From contig CAYZKY010000003.1 in assembly GCA_964478815.1 (NCBI GenBank), forward strand, positions 39,232 to 103,231: 64,000 nt of DNA. The letters are read 5' to 3'. Positions within the stretch are counted from its first letter, which is position 1. Every line of letters begins with the position of its first letter. The notes below the pieces were generated by a model. It was not told the origin of the DNA. It saw only the letters and a list, made by a program, of their open reading frames with translations, and did not search any database. The DNA comes from DASVNK01 sp964478815 (lineage in GTDB: Bacteria; Verrucomicrobiota; Verrucomicrobiia; Limisphaerales; SXQI01). A program made the position numbers and the translations under genes. Positions 45,999-54,663 of this stretch are shown here, piece after piece.

Positions 45999-46075
45999 GA
46001 CCCCGAAGCGGGTCGAAAGCCAATAGCCCCGGGTCGCCGCCGGAAACAGCACCGCGCCGCGCGGCTACCCGGGGT
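45999..46075 (+). repeat. Three-hairpin intergenic repeat, copy 3 (partial)
   Basis: Hairpin 1 is GACCC/GGGTC (45999-46014) and hairpin 2 is CCCCGGGT/ACCCGGGG (46027-46074). The third element seen in other copies is absent. Stem bases differ from the other copies but remain complementary. Confidence 0.65.
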
Positions 46076-46094
46076 AAGGCCAACACAGCAATTC

Positions 46095-46121
46095 CCCTCT
46101 CCTCCTCGTTCGAGGAGAGGG
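46095..46121 (+). repeat. CCTCTCCTC hairpin repeat (REP-like)
   Basis: CCTCTCCTC pairs with GAGGAGAGG around a 7-nt loop, followed by GCCGGGGTGAGG. This hairpin plus tail is a common repetitive extragenic element in high-GC bacteria, from memory. Confidence 0.55.
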
Positions 46122-46226
46122 CCGGGGTGAGGAGTCGCCTCTTCAAATTCCGCCCACTTCCCTCCACGCAGCAGATCGAAAAAACTCGCCCCCCTCGAAC
46201 ACCCCTCCGCGCCCTCTGCCCCCCCG

Positions 46227-46317
46227 AATCCCAACGGGATTCCAGCATTTAGCCTGGGGTTGCCGGCCTACCCCCCAGGTCACCACCACCAAATCCACCA
46301 ACCCTGAAAGCGGCTGC
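46227..46317 (+). repeat. Three-hairpin intergenic repeat, copy 4
   Basis: AATCCC/GGGATT (46227-46241), CCTGGGGT/CCCCAGG (46253-46279) and AACCCTGAAAGCGGCT (about 46300-46315) repeat copy 2 without its insert. The remaining 45495-46578 spacer shows only these repeats and no supported gene; the SIR2 promoter should lie in 46320-46575. Confidence 0.75.
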
Positions 46318-46578
46318 ACAAGCAACGGCACCGGAAATTCGAAACTTCCCAAGTGCTGCTAGCGAGCACCACCCAGATCTGATCCGCTTCCTGAAGTCCC
46401 TGCCCCTCTGGGCTTGCCTTTCAAACCCACAACTGGACCCGTGGCAAAAGCTCATGCATGCCACCATCCAGCAAGTCCGCCATCGGTATCGATTCCACTT
46501 CTTACGACGATTTGACCGCTTCGCCTTGCTGGTTGACCTTAAGATTAAAGGACAAAGGAACGCCTCAGGCTTAACTTC

Positions 46579-49500
46579 ATGCACTTCGCTCCAATCGACA
46601 TTCCCGATGAACTCCTGGACGCTCAGGAACAAGGCAAGCTTGTCATTTTCGCCGGAGCCGGAATTTCGGTGGACGAGCCTTCGAGCCTCCCCAAGTTCTC
46701 GGAACTTGCTCTGCAAATTGCAGGATTACACCCTTTGGCAGCGGACTTCGAGAAATACAAAACTCGGCCGGATCGTTTTCTCGGTGAGCTTCATCGAAAC
46801 CGAGTGGATGTGCAGATGCTCTGCCGTTCGATAATCGGAAACCCTGCCTCAAAGCCCACTGAACTGCACCGTTCATTGATCGGCTTGTTTCGCAAACAGG
46901 AGGACCTCCGTATCGTCACCACAAATTTCGATAATCATTTTCGGACTGCTCTCGAAGAGCGAAGTCGGAAGGTTGATTACTATCATGCTCCGGCGCTGCC
47001 ACTTGGCCATCAGTTCTCTGGCTTGGTTTATCTCCACGGTTGTGTGAGCAGGCCCGAACCGCTCGTTTTGACCGACGAAGATTTCGGCGCAGCCTACCTT
47101 ACTGAGGGATGGGCACGGGAGTTTCTCCAGAAGCTTTTCGCTGAGTTCACGACTTTGTTCATTGGTTACTCCCACAACGACATTCCCGTGGAGTACCTGG
47201 CCCGAGGGATGTCGGGAAAGTCCCTTTCACCTCGTTTCGCCCTGACCAGTGGCGAGGACGGACTCTGGTCCTCCTTGGGTATCCGCGAAATCAAGTTTCA
47301 AAAATCGTCGGGCCTCAACCCGTTTGAACACCTTTATACCGGTCTAAGGAGCTGGGCGGAGTTCACTAAGCAACAGCCCACCGACATCGCCGAACGCGTC
47401 AAGGCTATCGTCTGCGCCCCAGACGTGCTCATTCCGGATAAATCGCAGTCAAGCTTGCTTAAACGTTCTCTGGAGCGCGAAGAATCGTCTCATTTCTTTA
47501 CGAGAGAGGCACGAGGGTGGCGCTGGGTTGACTGGCTGCATGGAGAGGGAATGTTGTCTGCCCTATTTGGGGCTTCGCGGCCACAGATGACGATGCCTCA
47601 GCGCCATCTCGCTCGGTGGTTGGCTCATGAACTTCTCGCTGCCGACTCTGAGGAAGCTTTGTTGCTCGTCGAGAAGCACGCTGGTGGTTTGGGGCGAGAC
47701 CTTTGGTCGGAGCTCTGCTTCGAATTCACGAGGAACAAGCCCATCGACTGGAGCAAACCTTCAATTCAAAAATGGCTTCCCCTGCTGCTGGAGGCATCGC
47801 CACATGACATAACCAGCGAGCTTTCGCGGTTAATCAACCGCCTTCCAGAGATCCCACTGCACCCTTTTCCAATGGCCCTGCTTCGCCGTCTAACCACCTT
47901 TCGCATCGTCTTGCGCAAAGAACCGGACTTTGCTTCAGCCCGGAAGAACCCCGAGTCCATCGTATTCAAGCACAAGAGCAAGATCGAGTTAGCAGTTGCC
48001 GCGCCAGCAAGCGTCATCACTACCGCGTGGAACGAGTACTTCAAACCCCGCCTCATCGAATACTGGAATCCGATCGTGCTGCTGCTCGAAAACCGCCTAA
48101 GGGAAGGATTCGAACTCTACCAGATGGCTGGCCAAGCCACAGAATCGAATGACCCTTGCTGCTTCTGTGGACGGATTTATGACAGGGATAGTTTTCGAGA
48201 TGAGTGCGGGTTGAACACGGTTCTCGATTTACTGCTAGGCGTAGTCGAAGCGGGCGCAGAAGTCGGCCTTTGTCTTTCCGAAGAGCGGATAAATAGCTGG
48301 TTGACCTCTCGAATCCCAGGGCTGATTCGCCTCGGTTTATATGCGCTTCACCTTTCGAAAAGCATTCCCCGTCCTCGGAAAGTGGAGCTGCTCCGGGAAA
48401 GGCAACTCCTCTTTCCAAGCATCTCCGGTGCAGAGCATGAATCCTGGCTTGTCTTGTCGGGATGCTACGCTGACTTGAATGAGGAGGAGAAACAGTCCCT
48501 TTGGAATGCCATAGAGGAAGCACCATTAGAGAAGCCTCCCAAAGGCGAATCGTCAGAATCATGGAATGAAGCCCGAGAAAAAAAGGCGGACAGGCTCACA
48601 TGGTTCTTGGGAGCGAAGAATCGATCATGTCCCCAGGCCAATCAGGCCCTCGTGGCGCTGAACCAGCGGAAGCCCGGCTTTCGAGGTTACGAGGGGATAG
48701 ACCAAGCAATCTTCGATCTGGGCGAGGTATCGGCAGGCTTGAGGACTCCGAAGTCGACGACCGAGTTGCTCGAATCCCAGCCTGAGGTTCAGCTTGATTG
48801 GTTGTTGAGCTATGAGGGGGGAGGCTCACCTTCGGAGGAGTCGCGAGAAGGATTGCTCGGCGCAGTAGGAGCAGCCTGTGCGCAAAGCCCCGTGTGGGCT
48901 GTCGCCTTGCTGGAGGAACTGGCCAATCGCCAATCGTGGGGCGATCTGTGGGAAGCAGCCTTCTGGAGCATGGACATTTCCAGTTTGCCTCAAGACAAGC
49001 TGGCTTGGCTTTTGAAGTTGCTGCGCAGCCACATTGGTGAATTGCAGGAAATCGATAGTCTAAGCTACTTCCTTACCCAGCACGTTAACTTTTCTGATGA
49101 GAAGCGTCCATCGTCCGCGAACCTTGAACTGATGCTTGAAGTATCGCTCCTCATCTGGAAGCGGCTAATAGGAGCAGAGGAGCCGGTAGCAAAGGATTTC
49201 AAAAGCGAGCGTTGGAGCAGTCGTGCAAGCGATCATCCAGCCGGTCAAATTGTCGAGTTCTGGCTGAAATATTGCGATGACCAGCGGCGACTATCAGGTC
49301 GCGAAACGCCGGGCCTCCCGGACTGGATCAAATCGCCACTGATGGATCTGGTGGCAGGAAAGACGTACACAGGTCAGCTAGGCAGGGTGATTCTCGGGAT
49401 GAATTTGCCTCTTGTTTACCATCGGGATCCTCTCTGGGTACTGGAGCACCTGCTTCCAAAGCTCAGCTTTTTGACGGTGGGTGAGGAGGCTTTTCTGATA

Positions 49501-50223
49501 TGGCAGCCGCATGTGTGCCACGGCCGGTTGTCCCGCGATCTGGTACCGGTCATGCGGCCGTTTTACCGAGAGGCATTCTCGCATTTTCATGAGGTCGGAG
49601 TAGATCTAAAGAGTGGCTTTTTTCGTCACATGGTTGGCATCGTCTATTCGGGACTCTTCGATGTAAACGAAGGGAACTGGTTGCCGACTTTCTTGAGCGG
49701 CCTCAGTAGCGACGAGAAATCGATCTGGGCGATACAGTTGACCGGAGGGCTCAAAAGTGCCTCGGAACCACGCAAGCTTGAAATTTGGCGGCGATGGCTG
49801 AGGAGCTATTGGGAAGATCGGCTTTGCGGCCGGCCGTGCGCACTCGGTCAAAAGGAGGCAGAGGAAATGATCCAATGGGTGTTCCTCGTTGGGGACGCTT
49901 TTCCCGAGGCTGTTGAACTTGTTTTGCGTGGCCCTCGGGTTACGGATCGGATTCGCGGTATTTTTCATTTGCCCGCATTCCACGCGACACCGCAAAAGCA
50001 TCCCGAAGCGGTTCTTGATCTCCTGCTCTGGCTGTTGCAGGGCTTTCAACTCGGAACTTTGATCCCGAACCAGATTGAAGAGGTTCTGTTCCTGCTGCCT
50101 AAACGAAAGTCATTTTTGCCTCGATTGGATGAAATCTGCCAACGGCTCGCTTCGCTCGATTACCAAGGGTACCCAGGTCTGAGAAGGCGATTTCACGCCA
50201 GTTTTACGGAAGAGCCAGCCTGA
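46579..50223 (+). CDS. SIR2-domain protein, DSR-type defence candidate
   Basis: This 1214-residue protein starts with a SIR2-like NADase domain (about 15-280): VIFAGAGISVDEP with G26-S30, TTNFDNHF with N116, YLHGCVSRPE with H153, TDEDFGAAYL, and FIGYSHNDIPVEYL. N116 and H153 align with the catalytic pair of bacterial defence sirtuins, so NAD+ hydrolysis is likely. The other 900 residues are helical with no named motif, as in DSR1/DSR2, where that part senses phage proteins and triggers NAD+ depletion. It is a single-gene transcript in repeat-rich DNA, and its codon use is more A/T-rich than its neighbours, hinting at transfer. The defence role is inference from family. Confidence 0.85.
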   Translation: MHFAPIDIPDELLDAQEQGKLVIFAGAGISVDEPSSLPKFSELALQIAGLHPLAADFEKYKTRPDRFLGELHRNRVDVQMLCRSIIGNPASKPTELHRSLIGLFRKQEDLRIVTTNFDNHFRTALEERSRKVDYYHAPALPLGHQFSGLVYLHGCVSRPEPLVLTDEDFGAAYLTEGWAREFLQKLFAEFTTLFIGYSHNDIPVEYLARGMSGKSLSPRFALTSGEDGLWSSLGIREIKFQKSSGLNPFEHLYTGLRSWAEFTKQQPTDIAERVKAIVCAPDVLIPDKSQSSLLKRSLEREESSHFFTREARGWRWVDWLHGEGMLSALFGASRPQMTMPQRHLARWLAHELLAADSEEALLLVEKHAGGLGRDLWSELCFEFTRNKPIDWSKPSIQKWLPLLLEASPHDITSELSRLINRLPEIPLHPFPMALLRRLTTFRIVLRKEPDFASARKNPESIVFKHKSKIELAVAAPASVITTAWNEYFKPRLIEYWNPIVLLLENRLREGFELYQMAGQATESNDPCCFCGRIYDRDSFRDECGLNTVLDLLLGVVEAGAEVGLCLSEERINSWLTSRIPGLIRLGLYALHLSKSIPRPRKVELLRERQLLFPSISGAEHESWLVLSGCYADLNEEEKQSLWNAIEEAPLEKPPKGESSESWNEAREKKADRLTWFLGAKNRSCPQANQALVALNQRKPGFRGYEGIDQAIFDLGEVSAGLRTPKSTTELLESQPEVQLDWLLSYEGGGSPSEESREGLLGAVGAACAQSPVWAVALLEELANRQSWGDLWEAAFWSMDISSLPQDKLAWLLKLLRSHIGELQEIDSLSYFLTQHVNFSDEKRPSSANLELMLEVSLLIWKRLIGAEEPVAKDFKSERWSSRASDHPAGQIVEFWLKYCDDQRRLSGRETPGLPDWIKSPLMDLVAGKTYTGQLGRVILGMNLPLVYHRDPLWVLEHLLPKLSFLTVGEEAFLIWQPHVCHGRLSRDLVPVMRPFYREAFSHFHEVGVDLKSGFFRHMVGIVYSGLFDVNEGNWLPTFLSGLSSDEKSIWAIQLTGGLKSASEPRKLEIWRRWLRSYWEDRLCGRPCALGQKEAEEMIQWVFLVGDAFPEAVELVLRGPRVTDRIRGIFHLPAFHATPQKHPEAVLDLLLWLLQGFQLGTLIPNQIEEVLFLLPKRKSFLPRLDEICQRLASLDYQGYPGLRRRFHASFTEEPA

Positions 50224-50474
50224 CAAACGGCTGTTCTTGATCCCAAACCAGCTCTCCGTGGTGCCGTGCTCGTTTCGTGCCCGGCAGGTGGCTCGCCAGC
50301 CGCGAGCACCGCCAGCGCTGGCCCGCGCCGAACGGTCGGAAACCCGTCGAGAAATTCGTCAAGGCTCTCCCCCGCGGCCAGCGCATCCCACAAATTGCGG
50401 ACGGGCACCCGCGTGGTGGCGGAGCACGGTTCCACGCCCATCACTTCCGGGTCAATCACCACCTGCCGAATCAT
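50193..50474 (-). CDS. DUF433 antitoxin-like protein, probably decayed module
   Basis: This 93-residue frame opens QVVIDPEVMG and continues TTRVPVRNLWDALAAGESLDEFLDGFP, a recognisable DUF433 domain, usually the antitoxin beside a DUF5615 PIN-like toxin. The expected GTR before VPV is TTR here. After about residue 58 the sequence leaves the family. Reading the same DNA in the other frame gives RLASHLPG and then ELVWDQEQPFVRLA, resembling the middle of a DUF5615 toxin, so antitoxin and toxin may have been fused and frameshifted. It overlaps the SIR2 3' end by 31 nt on the opposite strand. Whether it is still expressed is unclear. Confidence 0.5.
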   Translation of the reverse strand: MIRQVVIDPEVMGVEPCSATTRVPVRNLWDALAAGESLDEFLDGFPTVRRGPALAVLAAGEPPAGHETSTAPRRAGLGSRTAVCQAGSSVKLA

Positions 50475-50836
50475 GATTCAAACATACACGTACGCTTCGC
50501 TGGCGTTCAAGCTTCCTTCCGTCCGGCCCAGTCAACATTTCCCCTCGATTTTTCCAACTTCCCCTTGTGCCACCGCCTGGCCTGCGCGACTTTACCTTCA
50601 TGACTGCGAAGCACGTTTCGTGGTCATCCGGATCGTCTCCGAACAGCAGTCCCGGCCCACCGCCGTGCCTCCTGTTCCGACCCGTCCTCGGATGGCCCAC
50701 GACCACTCTGCTCCAGGAAGTTCCCCCTTCCTGCGCTCCCCCGCGCCCCTGTCCCGTCCACCCGCCCGGCACCACCACCAAACCGCTCGCCCCGATCCGA
50801 CCGATCCGACCAAGTCCTCTTCCCCCGCCAACCCCT

Positions 50837-51091
50837 CCCCCAAAAAAACGGGGGGTGCCCGCATCCGACCCCGGAACCAACCTCCCCATCAAAAAAAGAG
50901 GGGGGGGTGCCCCCAAAATGTCGACTCCGCCCCCTCAGCTCCCCCTCCCCCACCCAAAAAACAGGGGGGGGGTGCCCCGACTCCCACGCCCGTCTCACCC
51001 CCATTTCCGCCCCGCCCTGTTCAAAAATCGCCACTTCCCCACCCCGATTCTGCATTTCTCCTCCGTCCTCCAAAAAACAGGGGGGGGTGCC
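50837..51091 (+). repeat. Cluster of four A-tract/G-tract repeats
   Basis: Four copies of a core A(6-7)-C/G-A-G(6-8)-TGCC, preceded by a C-run, lie at about 50837, 50884, 50951 and 51066. Each can fold as a C-run/G-run hairpin with the A tract in the loop (CACCC/GGGTG in the third). The 50475-51221 spacer otherwise shows C-rich DNA and the AGTCAACATT decamer at 50530-50539; no gene is supported. Confidence 0.6.
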
Positions 51092-51221
51092 TCGACCCCG
51101 CGACCCAAACCCCGCCCGCCCGAAGGCTCTCCGCATCGGTCCGTCAACCCACCTTTCCTCCTTGCCGTATCGCTTCAAACGGGCCAGTTCTTGGGGCGTC
51201 GAAATCACTCGTGGGATCGCC

Positions 51222-53150
51222 ATGCTGAAGTTACTCGCCTGCCTCGTGACCTGGAGCGCCGCCGCGGCGCTCGCCCAGGACGCTCCGAAGACCCGCGCCG
51301 TCTCCGTCCCGGGCGATTCCGCCGCCCAGATTCTCCGCTGGGCCGAGTCCCGCAAGACCCGCCAGGCGCAAGCCCTCTCCCGCGAAACCGTCTTCCACGG
51401 CTTCGGGTTCCAGGATGCCACCGCCGCCAGCCGGATCGCCTTCCGCCACGGCGTCGTCGCCGAAGCCTCCAGCCGGTTCAAGCCGAACCACTACGATCAC
51501 GGCACCGCCCTCGCCGCCGCCGATGTCGATGCCGATGGCCGGACCGATCTCCTCTTCGTGAACCAGCTCGGCGGCCACGAACTCTGGCGCAACCTCGGCG
51601 GCGGCCAGTTCGAGAACATCACCGCCCTCGCCGGAATCGCCCTGCCCCAAAAGATCGGTGTCGCCGCCTCCTTCGCCGATATCGACAATGACGGCCTACC
51701 CGACCTCTTCCTCACCACCGTCAAAATGGGCAACCACCTCTTCCACAACCAGGGCGGCGGCCGCTTTCGCGACATCACCGCCTCCGCCGGCCTCAGCGAA
51801 ATCGCCCACTCTTCCGGCGCCGTCTTCTTCGATTTCAACCGCGACGGCCGCCTCGACCTCTTCGTCTGCAACGTCGGCGTCTTCACCGACCGCCGCCAAG
51901 CCCCCGACGGTTCCTTCCACGCTCTGGACGACGCCTTCGTCGGCTTTCTCGATCCCAGGCGTTTCGAAACCAGCATCCTCTACCGCAACGAAGGCGGCCT
52001 CAAATTCCGCAACGTCAACCGCGAACTCGGTCTCAACCACCGCGAGTGGAGCGGAGACGCCACCTTCTGCGATCTCGACCGCTCCGGCTTCCCCGGCCTC
52101 TACGCCGTCTCCATGTCCGGCCGCAACGCCTATTATCGCAACCTTGCCGGCCAGTCCTTCCGCGACGAAACCACCGCCCGCTTCGGCCGCACGCCCTGGG
52201 GCGCGATGGGCCTCAAGTTTTTCGATTTCGACCAGGATGGCCGTCTCGATCTCTACCTCACCGACATGCATTCGGACATGAACACCGACCAGCTCCAGCT
52301 CGGCGCCACCGACCGCAGCGAGCGCTTCGAAAGCCTCAAGAGCGAAGCCTGGTGCTCCGCCGAATGGGTGAAAAACCAATGGCCGGGATCGAGCACGAAT
52401 TTCCTGTTCGGCAATGCCTTCTTCAAAAATCAGGGCACGAACTTTCTCGAAATCTCCGCATCGATCGGAGCCGAAACCTACTGGCCCTGGGGCCTCAGCG
52501 CCGGCGACCTGAACGCCGACGGTTTCGAGGACCTCTTCGTCACCGCCGGCATGGGCTACCCCCATCGCTACGCCATTAACTCGCTCTTCCTCAACGACGC
52601 CGGCCGCCGCCTCGTCCCCGCCGAATTTGCCCTGGGCGTCGAGCCCCGCCCCGGCGGCCAGGTCCTCATCGAGGCGTTTACGCTCGACTGCGACGGCGCG
52701 GACCGCGGGCATCTCTTCTGCCAGGGCCAGCCCGGCCGCGTCACCGTCCGCGCCGCCGCCAGCTCTCGCTCCTCGCTGATCTGCGATCTCGACGACGACG
52801 GCGACCTCGATCTCGTCGTCAACGAAATGATCGGCCGCCCCATGCTCCTCGCCAGCGACCTCGCGGCCAAACGCCCCGTCCGTTACCTCAAGGTGCGCCT
52901 CCGCGGCTCCAAATCCAATCGCGACGGCCTCGGCGCCTTCGTGCAAGTCACCACCCCCGAGCGCACCCTCCACCAATTCCACGATGGCAAATCCGGCTAC
53001 CTCGCCCAAAGCTCCCTGCCCCTCTACTTCGGCCTGGGCGCCGCCGACCGCATCCTCCGCCTCGAAATCCTCTGGCCCAGCGGCACCAGGCAGACGATCA
53101 CGGATGGGCTTGCCCTCAACCGAAACCTGGAAATCGTGGAACCGGAGTGA
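51222..53150 (+). CDS. Secreted FG-GAP/ASPIC-UnbV repeat protein
   Basis: From the ATG at 51222 the product is 642 residues with a signal peptide (MLKLLACLVTWSAAAALAQ). It holds FG-GAP/VCBS blades with calcium-binding loops of the form D-x-D-x-D-G-x-x-D-L (ADVDADGRTDLLF, ADIDNDGLPDLFL, FDFNRDGRLDLFV, CDLDDDGDLDLVV) forming a seven-bladed propeller, and a C-terminal ASPIC/UnbV region (about 560-635, LGAADRILRLEILWPSGTRQ). These proteins are common in this phylum and are secreted or surface-bound; function is unknown. A much longer in-frame extension upstream is spacer sequence. Confidence 0.9.
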   Translation: MLKLLACLVTWSAAAALAQDAPKTRAVSVPGDSAAQILRWAESRKTRQAQALSRETVFHGFGFQDATAASRIAFRHGVVAEASSRFKPNHYDHGTALAAADVDADGRTDLLFVNQLGGHELWRNLGGGQFENITALAGIALPQKIGVAASFADIDNDGLPDLFLTTVKMGNHLFHNQGGGRFRDITASAGLSEIAHSSGAVFFDFNRDGRLDLFVCNVGVFTDRRQAPDGSFHALDDAFVGFLDPRRFETSILYRNEGGLKFRNVNRELGLNHREWSGDATFCDLDRSGFPGLYAVSMSGRNAYYRNLAGQSFRDETTARFGRTPWGAMGLKFFDFDQDGRLDLYLTDMHSDMNTDQLQLGATDRSERFESLKSEAWCSAEWVKNQWPGSSTNFLFGNAFFKNQGTNFLEISASIGAETYWPWGLSAGDLNADGFEDLFVTAGMGYPHRYAINSLFLNDAGRRLVPAEFALGVEPRPGGQVLIEAFTLDCDGADRGHLFCQGQPGRVTVRAAASSRSSLICDLDDDGDLDLVVNEMIGRPMLLASDLAAKRPVRYLKVRLRGSKSNRDGLGAFVQVTTPERTLHQFHDGKSGYLAQSSLPLYFGLGAADRILRLEILWPSGTRQTITDGLALNRNLEIVEPE

Positions 53151-53278
53151 CGTGCCCTATGAATACGGAGAACGACGCTAAAGTCGAAATGAATAACTCC
53201 CATAGGATGTGTTCGTCGCCATAGCCACTGATCGGCCTCGGCATCTGCACATATGAGGAGCATTGTCCTGGAACGCCT

Positions 53279-54517
53279 ATGAACACCATTCAGTCCGCGC
53301 AATATGGGAGCGAGGAGGCTTCTCGATCCGGAGGCGCTCTGCACAAGCGCTCCACGCGACGGCAGGCTCTACAAGTTCTCGGTGCGGCCGCTGCGGCCAG
53401 TGCCTTCGGGATTCGGGCGGCGGAGACAGAAAACAAGATCCCTCCACCCCAAAGCCACGAAGCGCTGGATGAAGCCTACCGTTTATTGCAGCAAGAAGAG
53501 CCCCGCAGCCGCCAGGGACTTTCCACCCACGCCCCGATGGTCGCGGAAGCGCTGTGTGCCTTGGGACATCCGGAACGAGCGGTGGGGTGGATCGAGAAAT
53601 ATCGCGCGCCGATCCTTGATCTGCCCGGGCCATCCGCTCCGATCGATCCACAACATTGGCGCGCGGCCCTGGGGCCAAAAATTGGAGTGGCCTCGTGGGA
53701 ATCGAGCAACAATCGCTGGGCCGATTGGAAGGAATTCTTCCACCGGGAACTTGCGGAAAAACCGTGGCGCGAAGTGCTCGATTTCTGGATCGGCCGCCTG
53801 GCCCCCGGGATGAGCGGGGCCGCCACCCACGGGGTCATCCGCACCGCGCACGCCGTTCGTGCCCTTCTCGCTCGGGAGTCAGCGCTTCGGATGGGTGAAC
53901 TCGCCCGCAGCCTGGCCTATTGGGCTTCCTCGTACGAAGAACTTCCTGTTCCCACGGGCGATGTCCGGCCGTTGGCCACTTTTGCGGACGCGTTAGCCGA
54001 AGTGCCCCTGTATTCCCAGGCCTTTGGCCGGACGCCGGAAGGCCGGAATATCGTCGAGGTATTGCGCCATGTGCGGGAGCTGGATGGCTTCGCCAAAGTT
54101 CGCGACTTGATCGCCGCGCCGGTGGACTTGGGGCCGGCCATTTCCGCACTCACGGCCACCTTCGCGCGCGTCTACCTGCGGCACGGAACGCAACACGATA
54201 CGATCGCGTTCGTCCATGCCGTCACGGGGCCATGCGCCTTGCGGCGGATCGCCCCGGCGGTGCGCCCCGAGACCGCTCGCGCCGCCCTTCCCTACGCGTG
54301 GCAAACCGCCGCCGCCATCTACTCGGCCTATGCCCGGAGCGGCGAAACCCGGCTGGAAACCGGCTCGAACCATTCCGAAGCCGCGCTCATTAAACGCGCC
54401 CTCCTGAGCGGCGATGAGCATGCCATCAAATTTACCGAAGTCATGGTCGCAGAGCACCGCGAGAACCCCGACCCGATCTACCTCGCGGCGGCCAGCGATG
54501 CCATCGGGCGGCTGTAG
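53279..54517 (+). CDS. Questin oxidase-like protein with Tat-type signal
   Basis: This 412-residue protein has STRRQALQVLGAAAAASAFG near residues 25-45, a twin-arginine signal. The body matches the questin oxidase-like family (DUF4243): THGVIRTAHAVRALL, HGTQHDTIAFVHAVTGP and NHSEAALIKRALLSGDEHAIKF carry conserved histidines. The fungal questin oxidase (GedK) opens an anthraquinone ring; bacterial members are uncharacterised. Export in folded form suggests a bound cofactor. Its neighbours are secreted proteins, so no pathway is evident. Confidence 0.75.
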   Translation: MNTIQSAQYGSEEASRSGGALHKRSTRRQALQVLGAAAAASAFGIRAAETENKIPPPQSHEALDEAYRLLQQEEPRSRQGLSTHAPMVAEALCALGHPERAVGWIEKYRAPILDLPGPSAPIDPQHWRAALGPKIGVASWESSNNRWADWKEFFHRELAEKPWREVLDFWIGRLAPGMSGAATHGVIRTAHAVRALLARESALRMGELARSLAYWASSYEELPVPTGDVRPLATFADALAEVPLYSQAFGRTPEGRNIVEVLRHVRELDGFAKVRDLIAAPVDLGPAISALTATFARVYLRHGTQHDTIAFVHAVTGPCALRRIAPAVRPETARAALPYAWQTAAAIYSAYARSGETRLETGSNHSEAALIKRALLSGDEHAIKFTEVMVAEHRENPDPIYLAAASDAIGRL

Positions 54518-54663
54518 CCAGCTTGCCAGCATTCCACTTCGACTTCGGCCTGCCTCCGCTAACCCGGGAATCGGCCTCAAAAAAATCAAGGCTTTTCGCG
54601 ATTATTTTCCTTGCGCGATGCTCCATTAGCTCATTCTATTGCGAGTGTAAGCACAAAACTCTT

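Noticed and set aside
50837..51091. A CRISPR array
   Set aside because: The four repeats are short and degenerate, with unequal spacers of about 25, 40 and 90 nt and no cas genes.
50266..51228. Long proline-rich plus-strand frames in the C-rich spacer
   Set aside because: They are made of C-runs with no start signal or domain; the ASPIC protein has a good signal peptide starting at 51222.
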